Below are positions 1 to 7,886 of a DNA stretch of 64,000 bases, piece by piece. A program made the position numbers and the translations under genes. How positions within the stretch are numbered: position 1 is the stretch's first letter; every line of letters starts with the position of its first letter. Below the pieces are notes generated by a model. It made no database searches, was not told where the DNA came from, and saw only the letters and a program-made list of their open reading frames with translations. The DNA comes from Alkalimonas mucilaginosa (GTDB lineage Bacteria > Pseudomonadota > Gammaproteobacteria > Enterobacterales > Alteromonadaceae), in NCBI RefSeq assembly GCF_036327005.1, contig NZ_JAUGZK010000006.1, positions 62,001-126,000 on the forward strand, in the 5' to 3' direction.

Positions 1-2
1 AA

Positions 3-1994
3 CAACTTGCTGCAAGGCCCGATGGCGCTGAGGATGGCATCCAGCTGCAATGGGATCAGGCAGCGAAGATCCAACAGCCGCAGTGCATAGCCTTTGGCTC
101 GCAAATCCAACTCGGCCTGGCGTGACAGATAATAGCCATTGCCGTAGCTCAGAATGCAGAGCTCCTTGCCATCACCAAACACCGCAGGCTCGCCTAAAGC
201 GGGCAGTGGCGTATCCGGGCTTGGGTAATCACGCAGCCAGAGGCCATCGCCCGGCTGCAGCAGATCCCGCGTCATATAAAGTGCTATCGGCTCCAAAAAA
301 ACCACCAGCCGCTTTTGCTCGTGTGCCAGCCGCACCGCCTGGCGCAGCAGCAAAGCCGCATCTTCGCCATGGGACGGGCACAGTAGAATAAGACCAGGAA
401 TATCCCGGAACACCGCAAAGGAGTTGTCGTTATGAAAATGACCGCCAAAACCTTTCTGGTAAGCCAGGCCGGCAATACGGATCACCATGCCATTGTGGTA
501 CTGGCCATTGGAGAAAAACGGCAGAGTGGCCGCCTCACCCCGAATTTGATCCTCGGCATTGTGCACATAAGCCAGAAACTGAATTTCCGGCATGGCGACA
601 AAGCCCTGCTGCGCCAGCCCTATTGCCAGCCCCAGGATGCTTTGCTCATCCAGCAAGGTGTTGATCACCCGATTGTAGCCAAAGGCATGCACCAAATGCT
701 GAGTCACGTTGTACACCCCACCCTTTTTGGCAATGTCTTCACCACAGAGCACTATCTCAGGGTATTGCGCCATCAGATCGTGCAGCGCCCAGTTCAGCAG
801 CTTGGCCAGATGCTGCGGTTTGCCTTGATTGTGTTTATCAAACGCAAATAAAGCCTGGCGCAGAGCCGCATCCGGTAGCGCTGGCAATGGCTGTGCTGGC
901 CGCTCTGGTGCGATGGACGCCATCACCGCGGCGGCTGAGTTCAGTTTTGGCCGGCTGCTGGCCTGTTCGGCAATACGCTCAATGCGCTGATCCAGCGCCT
1001 GCACCCAGTCGCTTAGCTCAGTCGGGTTCATCCAGCCCTGCTCGAGGATCTGTGCCGTGCTAAACAGCAAAGGATCCAGCTCCAGCTCATCGGCAATCCG
1101 TTCTTTTTTGCGATAGGCCACTTCCGCATCGGAGCCGGCGTGGCCAAACAGTCGTACTGTGGCCAAATGCAGTACGGCTGGTTTGCGGTAGCGCCGCACA
1201 TAAACGGCGGCTTGCTGCGCCACCTGATAGGTGCCGGCAAGATCGCGGCCATCGGCATGAAAATACATCAGACCTGGTCGGTTGTTCAGGTTTTGCTGCA
1301 CCCAACCGGTGGGACTTGGGGTGGAAATACCCAGCCCATTATCTTCGCAAACAAAAAGCACCGGCACCGGCACCTGCTGAAAAGCAGCCCAACAAGCGGC
1401 ATTCAAAGCCCCCTGGGTGGTGGAGTGATTGAGCGAGGCATCGCCAAAGCTGCAGTAAGCAATGCTGTCATGCGGCCAGCTGCCCTGGTGCTGCAAGCGC
1501 TTGGAAAGCGCAATGGCAAACGCCGTCCCAACGGCTTTGGGCAAGTGCGACGCTATGGTGCTGGTTTGGGGCGGTATATTTAGCGCCAGGCTGCCAAGTA
1601 CCTTGTGGCGGCCACCGGAAATAGGATCCTCGGCCGAGGCGGCGAATGACAGCAGCATATCGTACAGCGGTGTCTGGCCTTCCACCTGCTTGCTGCGCTG
1701 AATAAAAAAGGCACCGCTGCGGTAATGCAGAAAAGCCGGATCGGTCGGGCGAAGCGCTGCGGCAACGGCGGCATTGGCTTCATGCCCGCTGCTGCCGATG
1801 GTGTAAAAACTCTGCCCCTTGGCTTGCATCAGCCGCGAGCGTATATCCAGCAAGCGGCTTTGCAGCTGGCTTTCAAACAACTGAAACAACAAGGCTGGGG
1901 CTAAATCACCCCGACTGGCAGCAACTTCGGGTAACTGCTGCTGCTCGATACGCTGCAGATAGGCCTGCAGCCAGGGATGCTGTGAACTGGCCAT
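3..1994 (-). CDS. Fused alpha/beta E1 component of a thiamine-diphosphate 2-oxo acid dehydrogenase (3' end cut off)
   Basis: Reading the minus strand from ATG at 1994 gives 664 open codons running off the left edge, so the C-terminus is missing. Residues 1 to about 340 are E1-alpha-like: the thiamine diphosphate motif begins GDAS at residue 183 and ends with CEDN at about 218. From about residue 345 an E1-beta (transketolase pyrimidine-binding) half follows, starting with the ALHDLMAQYP and LCGEDI region. Single-chain alpha/beta E1 proteins are known relatives of pyruvate and branched-chain 2-oxo acid dehydrogenases; they decarboxylate a 2-oxo acid and pass the acyl group to a lipoyl E2. The true substrate cannot be told. 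It starts 46 nt beyond the stop of gcdH and is probably cotranscribed with it, so its acyl-CoA product may feed the same oxidation route (inference). Confidence 0.85.
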   Translation of the reverse strand, partial: MASSQHPWLQAYLQRIEQQQLPEVAASRGDLAPALLFQLFESQLQSRLLDIRSRLMQAKGQSFYTIGSSGHEANAAVAAALRPTDPAFLHYRSGAFFIQRSKQVEGQTPLYDMLLSFAASAEDPISGGRHKVLGSLALNIPPQTSTIASHLPKAVGTAFAIALSKRLQHQGSWPHDSIAYCSFGDASLNHSTTQGALNAACWAAFQQVPVPVLFVCEDNGLGISTPSPTGWVQQNLNNRPGLMYFHADGRDLAGTYQVAQQAAVYVRRYRKPAVLHLATVRLFGHAGSDAEVAYRKKERIADELELDPLLFSTAQILEQGWMNPTELSDWVQALDQRIERIAEQASSRPKLNSAAAVMASIAPERPAQPLPALPDAALRQALFAFDKHNQGKPQHLAKLLNWALHDLMAQYPEIVLCGEDIAKKGGVYNVTQHLVHAFGYNRVINTLLDEQSILGLAIGLAQQGFVAMPEIQFLAYVHNAEDQIRGEAATLPFFSNGQYHNGMVIRIAGLAYQKGFGGHFHNDNSFAVFRDIPGLILLCPSHGEDAALLLRQAVRLAHEQKRLVVFLEPIALYMTRDLLQPGDGLWLRDYPSPDTPLPALGEPAVFGDGKELCILSYGNGYYLSRQAELDLRAKGYALRLLDLRCLIPLQLDAILSAIGPCSKL

Positions 1995-2040
1995 CGGAAC
2001 TCCTGTTGGATCGTATTGGGGCCTAAGCCCCAAGGGACTG

Positions 2041-3216
2041 TTAACCGAAAGCCTGTAAACCAGTTTGGGAACGGCCTAAGATCAAGGCATGCACATCATG
2101 GGTGCCTTCGTAGGTGTTAACCGCCTCCAGGTTCATTACATGGCGGATCACATGGTATTCATCGGCGATGCCGTTGCCACCGTGCATGTCGCGGGCCTGA
2201 CGGGCGATGTCCAGCGCCTTGCCACAGGAGTTGCGTTTAATCAGTGAAATGGTCTCCGGTGCCAGGGTACCGGCATCCATCAGGCGCCCAGCCTGCAAAC
2301 AACCCAGCAGCCCCAAGCTGATGTCGGTTTGCATATCGGCCAGTTTTTTCTGCACCAGTTGAGTGGCTGCCAGTGGCCGGTTGAATTGGCTACGATCCAG
2401 GGTGTACTGACGGGCTGCATGCCAGCAGAATTCGGCGGCGCCGAGCGCGCCCCAGGCAATGCCATAACGGGCTTTGTTCAAGCAGCCAAAAGGACCTTTT
2501 AAGCCACTGACATTAGGCAATAATGCATCTTCGGTGACTTCCACCTGATCCATCACGATTTCGCCAGTGATGGAAGCACGCAGCGAAAACTTGCCTTCAA
2601 TTTTCGGTGCGCTCAGGCCCTTTAAACCTTTATCGAGCACAAAGCCACGGATTTCACCGTCCAGTTTGGCCCAGACCACAAACACATCGGCAATTGGCGA
2701 GTTGGTGATCCACATCTTGCTGCCGTTTAGCAGATAGCCGCCATCAATTTTCTTAGCCGTAGTCCGCATACTGGCCGGATCCGAGCCTGCATCCGGCTCT
2801 GTCAAACCAAAGCAACCTACCCATTCACCGGTGGCTAGTTTCGGCAGGTACTTTTGACGCTGGGCTTCGGTGCCATAGGCATGAATGGGGTGCATCACCA
2901 GCGAAGACTGCACACTCATGGCGCTGCGATAGCCACTGTCGACCCGCTCCACCTCCCGGGCAACCAGGCCATAACAGACATGGTTTACGCCAGCGCAGCC
3001 ATATTCTTCCGGTAAGGTAGCCCCCAGCAGGCCGAGCTCGCCCAATTCCGTCATAATGGCGCGATCGAAGTGTTCGTTACGGTTAGCCAGCAAAATGCGC
3101 GGCATCAACCGCTCCTGACAATACTGATGAGCGCTGTCGCGGATCATCCGCTCTTCTTCGCTCAGCATGTCGGATAAATGGAACGGGTCTTGCCAGTTGA
3201 ATGGGGCTCTGCTCAT
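2041..3216 (-). CDS. gcdH: Glutaryl-CoA dehydrogenase
   Basis: A 391-residue acyl-CoA dehydrogenase of full family length. The C-terminal motif NTYEGTHDVHALILG places the catalytic base at Glu370, the same position as in characterised glutaryl-CoA dehydrogenases; the N-terminal run TEEERMIRD-like (here SEEERMIRDSAHQY) and the FAD-site segment GLTEPDAGSDPASM are also typical. The enzyme oxidatively decarboxylates glutaryl-CoA to crotonyl-CoA in lysine, tryptophan and hydroxylysine breakdown, passing electrons to ETF. A LysR gene reads away from it with 101 nt between, the arrangement seen for gcdH and its regulator in pseudomonads. A kynA gene for tryptophan degradation lies in the same window but far away. 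Confidence 0.93.
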   Translation of the reverse strand: MSRAPFNWQDPFHLSDMLSEEERMIRDSAHQYCQERLMPRILLANRNEHFDRAIMTELGELGLLGATLPEEYGCAGVNHVCYGLVAREVERVDSGYRSAMSVQSSLVMHPIHAYGTEAQRQKYLPKLATGEWVGCFGLTEPDAGSDPASMRTTAKKIDGGYLLNGSKMWITNSPIADVFVVWAKLDGEIRGFVLDKGLKGLSAPKIEGKFSLRASITGEIVMDQVEVTEDALLPNVSGLKGPFGCLNKARYGIAWGALGAAEFCWHAARQYTLDRSQFNRPLAATQLVQKKLADMQTDISLGLLGCLQAGRLMDAGTLAPETISLIKRNSCGKALDIARQARDMHGGNGIADEYHVIRHVMNLEAVNTYEGTHDVHALILGRSQTGLQAFG

Positions 3217-3317
3217 GGTGTGTTTTCCTTAAAAAACAGATCGGTTACTAGCCAGATTAGCCAGCCTTGGTATAAAGTTAAAATATATTATTTTGGTATC
3301 TGGTATAGATTTAAACT
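3217..3317. promoter_or_regulatory. Divergent gcdH / LysR control region
   Basis: The 101-nt gap between the divergent starts is AT-rich and holds the repeated word TGGTAT(A) at about 3268, 3294 and 3300, with T-N11-A type spacings expected for LysR binding sites. No single sigma-70 promoter stands out. The role is inferred from position. Confidence 0.4.
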
Positions 3318-4193
3318 ATGGATATACGCCATCTGAAGTATTTTGTCGCGGTGTACGAACAAGGCAGTGTCAGCGCCGCTTCGCGCCAGTGCTTTGTAGC
3401 CCAGCCTTCGCTTTCGGCCGCCATTCGCCAGTTGGAGCAGCAACTGAATGTCACTTTGTTTCTGCGCCAGCCCAAAGGGGTTACCCCGACCGAGGATGGC
3501 GAGCGGCTCTATGGTCATGCCTGCCGGTTGCTGGGGCAGTTTCAGGCGCTGCAGCGCTCTTTTACCGAACCGGTCGATAAAATTCGCTTTCGGCTTGGCT
3601 TAATACGAGCACTCGGCGTTGAGCGGATGAGTGATTTATTACGGCAGTTCAGCCTGCAATTACCCGGTCTGGAGTTGCAGCTGGTGGAACCGGATGAACC
3701 TTGTGATGCCCGTATTATCAGCCCAGAGCTGTTAAAAAGTGGCGAGCAATTTCAGCCGATGTACCATGACCACTTTCAGCTGGCCTTGCCAGCCGGCCAC
3801 CCGTTAGCGCTTAAACAACAGATCCATTTGCAGGATTTCTCCGGGCTGGCCCTGATTAAACGTACCCCTTGTGAGGCCTGGCAAAAGTTGTATCCAGAGT
3901 TGGTGCGTCAAGGCATCAAACCGGATATCCGGGCCGATATTCATACCATTGAATATGCGCTTGGTTTGGTATCCGCTGGAGTGGCTTGTGCTTTGGTGCC
4001 GGATTTTGAGCAATTGCAACAACGCCAGGATCTGGTACTGCGCCCTATTGCCATAACAGGGCTGGAACGGCGGATAGGCTTGGCCTACAGCCCGGTGCAG
4101 GCCAGTGGCTCAGCACTGGAGACGTTATTAAGGCTATGCCAAAAGCTGGCAATCCCCCTTGCTGACCAAACGCTAAGTCAGAATGAGGCCTAA
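3318..4193 (+). CDS. LysR-family transcriptional regulator
   Basis: A 291-residue protein beginning MDIRHLKYFVAVYEQGSVSA, the standard LysR winged helix-turn-helix (residues 1-60, with AASRQCFVAQPSLSAAIRQLE as recognition region), followed by a periplasmic-binding-protein-like effector domain. Divergence from gcdH suggests it controls that gene in response to a glutarate-type metabolite, as GcdR does in Pseudomonas (inference from context only). The segment MYHDHFQLALPAGHPLA is the usual strand motif of the effector domain. Confidence 0.9.
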   Translation: MDIRHLKYFVAVYEQGSVSAASRQCFVAQPSLSAAIRQLEQQLNVTLFLRQPKGVTPTEDGERLYGHACRLLGQFQALQRSFTEPVDKIRFRLGLIRALGVERMSDLLRQFSLQLPGLELQLVEPDEPCDARIISPELLKSGEQFQPMYHDHFQLALPAGHPLALKQQIHLQDFSGLALIKRTPCEAWQKLYPELVRQGIKPDIRADIHTIEYALGLVSAGVACALVPDFEQLQQRQDLVLRPIAITGLERRIGLAYSPVQASGSALETLLRLCQKLAIPLADQTLSQNEA

Positions 4194-4204
4194 GGTGCAA
4201 GCGC

Positions 4205-4311
4205 CCGGGGTTACGGACATTTTTCCGGGACACGCTGTGAATCCATCCCTGGACGCTCTTGACACGCCGTCCGGGCGTGTCATGTTCCCGGAAAAATTCC
4301 ATCCACCCCGG
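4205..4311. repeat. Palindromic MITE/REP-like element
   Basis: A nested imperfect palindrome of about 107 bp. Outer arms CCGGGGT (4205-4211) and ACCCCGG (4305-4311) pair; a perfect 12-bp arm pair ATTTTTCCGGGA (4219-4230) and TCCCGGAAAAAT (4286-4297) follows; inside is a hairpin GACACGCC (4261-4268) with GGCGTGTC (4274-4281). The phrase GAATCCATCCCTGGACGCT between arms resembles dispersed extragenic palindromes seen in Alteromonadales genomes (recalled, not searched). No ORF. It lies between the LysR gene and the tail of the tRNA operon. A 6-bp hairpin GGACTT-AACC-AAGTCC at 4310-4325 abuts it. Confidence 0.7.
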
Positions 4312-4368
4312 ACTTAACCAAGTCCTGGTGTTGTATTCAAGAAAAAAAGATTGTACTACGATGAGAAA

Positions 4369-4614
4369 TAATAGGTGATGCAGGATTTGAACCTGTGACC
4401 CGTTCGGATCGAGAGTACCCAAACCAAGTGTAGAAAAGCTGAGGGAGAAATGGTCGGTGATGCAGGATTTGAACCTGTGACCCGTTCGGATCGAGAGTAC
4501 CCAAACCAAGTGAAGAAAATCTGAGGGAGAAATGGTCGGTGATGCAGGATTTGAACCTGTGACCCGTTAGGATCGAGAGTACCCAAACCAAGTGAAGAAA
4601 ATCTGAGGGAGAAA
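4369..4614 (-). repeat. Three 82-bp tandem repeats carrying the 3' part of tRNA-Pro
   Basis: Units at 4369-4450, 4451-4532 and 4533-4614 have an exact 82-nt period and run directly into the intact tRNA-Pro at 4615. Read on the transcribed minus strand each unit holds the 5' anticodon arm and loop of tRNA-Pro (CACTTGGTTTGGGT), a foreign stretch of about 15 nt, then the variable region, T arm and acceptor 3' strand ending CACCGACCA in units 2 and 3. The unit farthest from the tRNA lacks the CCA end (CACCTATTA). Units differ by only a few bases. None can fold as a tRNA because D arm and 5' acceptor are missing. Layout matches the rtT repeats after E. coli tyrT. Confidence 0.93.
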
Positions 4615-4691
4615 TGGTCGGTGATGCAGGATTTGAACCTGCGACCCCTTGGACCCAAACCAAGTGCGCTACCAAGCTGCGCCAATCACCG
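4615..4691 (-). tRNA. tRNA-Pro (anticodon TGG)
   Basis: A 77-nt tRNA including encoded CCA. Acceptor arms CGGTGAT and ATCACCG pair fully; the anticodon loop is TTTGGGT with anticodon TGG; the T loop is TTCAAAT. It is the last intact gene of the four-tRNA minus-strand operon, lies directly upstream of the repeat array, and is identical in its body to the tRNA-Pro at 4918-4994. Confidence 0.97.
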
Positions 4692-4706
4692 ACATTTCGA
4701 ACGAGT

Positions 4707-4783
4707 TGGGGTGGATGATGGGGCTCGAACCCACGACAACCGGAATCACAATCCGGGGCTCTACCAACTGAGCTACAACCACC
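4707..4783 (-). tRNA. tRNA-His (anticodon GTG)
   Basis: A 77-nt tRNA with the extra 5' G(-1) opposite C73, the identity element of tRNA-His, and an encoded CCA. Anticodon loop TTGTGAT gives GTG. The acceptor strands GTGGTTG and CATCCAC pair except at position 5-68, where U faces U. Confidence 0.95.
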
Positions 4784-4810
4784 ACAATGTAAACTTGCCT
4801 TGCACCCAAA

Positions 4811-4887
<77 letters not shown>

Positions 4888-4917
4888 ACATGTCAAACGC
4901 CTACGCGGGAGAGATAG

Positions 4918-4994
4918 TGGTCGGTGATGCAGGATTTGAACCTGCGACCCCTTGGACCCAAACCAAGTGCGCTACCAAGCTGCGCCAATCACCG
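4918..4994 (-). tRNA. tRNA-Pro (anticodon TGG), first gene of the operon
   Basis: Same body sequence as the copy at 4615-4691, with encoded CCA. It is promoter-proximal; the transcription start should fall about 22 nt upstream. Confidence 0.97.
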
Positions 4995-5023
4995 ACTGTG
5001 CTGCATCGCTGCAACGGGGCGGA

Positions 5024-5052
5024 ATATTAACGCCCGGACAAGGTATCGTCAA
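5024..5052 (-). promoter_or_regulatory. Sigma-70 promoter of the tRNA operon
   Basis: On the minus strand -35 TTGACG (5047-5052), 17-nt spacer, -10 TAATAT (5024-5029), followed by the GC-rich discriminator TCCGCCCC. The GC-rich discriminator is typical of stringently controlled stable-RNA promoters (known principle). An A/T run at about 5056-5064 upstream could act as an UP element. Confidence 0.85.
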
Positions 5053-5227
5053 ACCTTTTTTTTGTCCAGACAATCAATTGCTGCTTATTTATACCAGGCG
5101 GGCGACAAAAGCAAAATTAACCACAAAACATTACGCCAACACCATTCGGTTGGATCAACCGCAAGTATCTGGTCATCCGCCGGTGGGTATGAGAAAATAA
5201 CAGCATTCACTTTTGCTGAGAAAAGTT

Positions 5228-6088
5228 ATGACCGCCCAGTTGATCGATGGTAAAGCCGTCGCCCAGTCGATAAAAGCCAAAGTCGCCGCCAAAGTACAAA
5301 GCAGAATTCAGCAAGGCAAACGTGCTCCCGGCCTTGCCGTGGTGCTGGTAGGCCAGGATCCGGCATCCCAGGTGTATGTTGGCAGCAAACGCAAAAGCTG
5401 TGACGAAGTTGGTTTTCGCTCCTTTTCTTACGATTTACCCGCTGACAGCTCCGAGCAACAACTGCTGGATTTAGTTGATCAACTGAACCAGGATCCAGAG
5501 GTGGATGGCATCTTAGTACAATTACCGCTACCAGCCGGACTGGATGCATCGCTGATTTTAGAGCGCATTCATCCGCACAAAGATGTCGATGGCTTTCATC
5601 CCTACAATATCGGCCGGTTGGCCCAGCGGATGCCGGCACTGCGCCCCTGTACCCCCAAAGGCATTATTGCGCTGCTGGAAAGCACCGGTCAGAACATTAA
5701 AGGCTTGCATGCGGTCGTAGTAGGTGCTTCCAATATCGTTGGCCGGCCAATGGGATTGGAGCTACTGCTGGCAGGATGCACCACCACCATTTGTCATCGT
5801 TTTACCCGCGATCTGGAATACCATGTGCGCCAGGCTGAGCTTTTAGTGGTTGCCGTGGGCAAGCCCGACTTTATTCCGGGTGACTGGATAAAACCCGGTG
5901 CCCTGGTGATTGATGTTGGCATCAACCGGCTGCCATCAGGCAAGTTGGTAGGCGATGTTGGCTTCGCTACAGCCGCCGAGCGCGCTGCTTTTATCACCCC
6001 GGTACCGGGTGGTGTTGGTCCTATGACCGTTGCCTGTCTGATTGAAAACACGCTGGAAGCCTGCGAGCGCTATCACGAGCAGCCTTAA
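5228..6088 (+). CDS. folD: Bifunctional methylene-THF dehydrogenase / methenyl-THF cyclohydrolase
   Basis: A 286-residue FolD of usual length. With the start at ATG 5228 the catalytic residues fall at the E. coli positions: Tyr50, Lys54 (YVGSKRK), Gln98 (VQLPLP) and Asp121 (KDVDGFHP); the NADP site is GASNIVGRPMG and the C-terminal signature TPVPGGVGPMT is intact. It interconverts 5,10-methylene- and 10-formyl-tetrahydrofolate in the cytosol, supplying purine and Met-tRNA formylation. An in-frame ATG five codons earlier (5213) exists but lacks a Shine-Dalgarno, whereas GAGAAAAG precedes 5228. It ends in a bidirectional terminator shared with the receptor gene on the other strand. Confidence 0.96.
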   Translation: MTAQLIDGKAVAQSIKAKVAAKVQSRIQQGKRAPGLAVVLVGQDPASQVYVGSKRKSCDEVGFRSFSYDLPADSSEQQLLDLVDQLNQDPEVDGILVQLPLPAGLDASLILERIHPHKDVDGFHPYNIGRLAQRMPALRPCTPKGIIALLESTGQNIKGLHAVVVGASNIVGRPMGLELLLAGCTTTICHRFTRDLEYHVRQAELLVVAVGKPDFIPGDWIKPGALVIDVGINRLPSGKLVGDVGFATAAERAAFITPVPGGVGPMTVACLIENTLEACERYHEQP

Positions 6089-6099
6089 TCTAAGTACAA

Positions 6100-6127
6100 A
6101 AAAACGCAGCAACTTGCTGCGTTTTTT
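6100..6127. terminator. Bidirectional terminator, folD / Aer-like gene
   Basis: Hairpin ACGCAGCAA-C-TTGCTGCGT with A-run before and T6 after; serves the convergent genes. Confidence 0.9.
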
Positions 6128-6148
6128 CAGAAAAGCCTTTGCTTTACT

Positions 6149-7720
6149 TTAATGCAGCCGGCTAAAACGCTGCACCAAATCTTTTAAATCATGCGCTGTA
6201 CCTTGCAAGCGGGACACACTGTCGGCTGCATGCTGGCCTTTGCCGGTGCTGTCCTGTGCCAGTTCAGAAATACTCACCACCTGACGGTTAATATCATCGG
6301 CCACATGCGCCTGCTGCTCGACGGCAGTCGCCATTTGCATTGCCATAGCAGCAATGCTGTTAATGGCCTGACTGATGCCATCCAGCATTTTTTCTGCATC
6401 GGCTACCATAGCGACACCTTTGTCGGCATCGCCCTTACCTGCTTCGGCAACATGCACAGCCGCTTCGGCTTTACGGGTTAGCTCGGTGATAATGCCATGA
6501 ATGTCTTTGGTGGACTCAGTCGTGCGTGCCGCCAGTTGCCGCACTTCATCAGCAACTACCGCAAAACCACGGCCCTGCTCACCGGCCCGGGCCGCTTCAA
6601 TGGCCGCATTCAAAGCCAGCAAATTGGTTTGATCGGCAATTTGCTCAATAATTTGCGCGGCTTTAGCAATACTGCCAGTTTGTGCAGCCAGCTCCTGCAC
6701 CGAATTGCTGATCTGATTGACCGACTGCTGCAGATGCACGATGGCACCACGGGTATCACCGGCAATTTGCAAGCCGGATTGTGCCAACTTGTCGGCATCA
6801 TCGGCTTGCGAAGCTGTTTCCTGTACATGCACCGACACTTCGGCAATGGTGGTGGTCATTTCATTCATCGCCGTTGCCACCTGTTCGGTCTCTTGTTGTT
6901 GCCGGCCAATCTGGGCAATGGCTTGCTCAGACGTCACCTTGGCATCGGTAGAAAAACCAGACACCCGTTCAGCAGCATCTTCAATGCGCGTCAGTACGGT
7001 AGTCAAGTGCGCCTGCTCTGCCAAAATAGCAACCTCAAAAGATGCTTCTACCCCTTTGGCGTCGGTGTAAGACAACATGGCCAAAGGGTCCCGAAAAGCT
7101 TGAGGCAAAAGAGCGTCGAGCCGGCCAAGCCGGGCAGCACACTGCCACTGCGATAGCGCATACACCAACAAAGTTGTTGCAGCCAAAGAGACGGCGGCAG
7201 CCCCCACCCCAACCAATTGCCACAAGCCAAAAGCCAGCAGCAGCGCTGTCGCCGGCACCCAGCTCACTTGCAGCCAACGCTTTGCTTTTGCCAGCCAGGT
7301 ATCAGTTGACTGACCTGTGCGAATACGTTCGTACAAAGCCTCTGCCCGCGCTACATCGTCACGCTTAGGGCAAACACGCACCGACTCATAGCCGATAACT
7401 TTGCCATTCTGATGCACCGGCGTCACATAGGCATTTACCCAGTAGTAGTCGCCATTCTTACACCGGTTTTTAACCAATCCCATCCAGGGCTTGCCTTGCT
7501 TTAAATACGACCACATGGCCTGGTATGCCCCTGTCGGCATATCCGGATGACGTACAATGTTGTGCGGCTGGCCAATCAGCTCTTCACGGCTGAAGCCACT
7601 GATTTCAACAAAGGCATCGTTGCAGTATTGAATCACCCCTTTGGTATCTGTGGCTGAAATCAGCTTTTGTTCTTTAGGAAATGTCCGCTCTCGCTGTGTC
7701 ACTGGCTGGTTATTGCGCAT
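6149..7720 (-). CDS. Aer-like PAS methyl-accepting chemotaxis protein
   Basis: A 523-residue receptor. Residues about 20-115 are a PAS domain with the Aer hallmark NIVRHPDMP and KNGDYYWVNAYVTP, which in Aer proteins binds FAD and senses redox or oxygen. A hydrophobic hairpin at about 151-190 anchors it to the inner membrane without a periplasmic domain. The C-terminal signalling domain is complete, with the hairpin tip QIADQTNLLALNAAIEAARA that contacts CheA/CheW. A second conserved stretch is GFAVVADEVRQLA. It likely mediates energy taxis. Single-gene transcription unit; the terminator downstream is shared with folD. Confidence 0.9.
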   Translation of the reverse strand: MRNNQPVTQRERTFPKEQKLISATDTKGVIQYCNDAFVEISGFSREELIGQPHNIVRHPDMPTGAYQAMWSYLKQGKPWMGLVKNRCKNGDYYWVNAYVTPVHQNGKVIGYESVRVCPKRDDVARAEALYERIRTGQSTDTWLAKAKRWLQVSWVPATALLLAFGLWQLVGVGAAAVSLAATTLLVYALSQWQCAARLGRLDALLPQAFRDPLAMLSYTDAKGVEASFEVAILAEQAHLTTVLTRIEDAAERVSGFSTDAKVTSEQAIAQIGRQQQETEQVATAMNEMTTTIAEVSVHVQETASQADDADKLAQSGLQIAGDTRGAIVHLQQSVNQISNSVQELAAQTGSIAKAAQIIEQIADQTNLLALNAAIEAARAGEQGRGFAVVADEVRQLAARTTESTKDIHGIITELTRKAEAAVHVAEAGKGDADKGVAMVADAEKMLDGISQAINSIAAMAMQMATAVEQQAHVADDINRQVVSISELAQDSTGKGQHAADSVSRLQGTAHDLKDLVQRFSRLH

Positions 7721-7827
7721 ACGCCTACCTTAAAATTAGCTTTAACTTTCTTCGCCGGATCAACAGTATACCACCTTTTAGGTAGTTTGCTCTGACAGGC
7801 TTACAGGCTCCATTAAGCCTAGCTGAA

Positions 7828-7860
7828 ATAAAACAGGCCACCAGTTTTGCTGGTGGCCTG
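7828..7860 (-). terminator. cysS terminator
   Basis: Perfect stem CAGGCCACCAG / CTGGTGGCCTG (7834-7860) followed on the minus strand by TTTTATTT. Confidence 0.9.
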
Positions 7861-7886
7861 AATCCAAGGGGCTAAGTTCTTAAAGA

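Noticed and set aside
4310..4348. tRNA operon terminator (hairpin at 4310-4325 plus T7 at 4342-4348)
   Set aside because: In the direction of transcription the T-run comes before the hairpin, so it is not an intrinsic terminator.
4369..4614. CRISPR-like array
   Set aside because: The 82-bp units are continuous without spacers and match tRNA-Pro.
4045..4685. Overlapping minus-strand ORFs with GSNPASPT- and FKSCITD-like repeats
   Set aside because: They are translations of the tRNA-Pro array and tRNA genes, a common false-positive protein family.
6497..7156. Plus-strand 219-residue ORF
   Set aside because: Antisense of the Aer-like receptor with no ribosome site.
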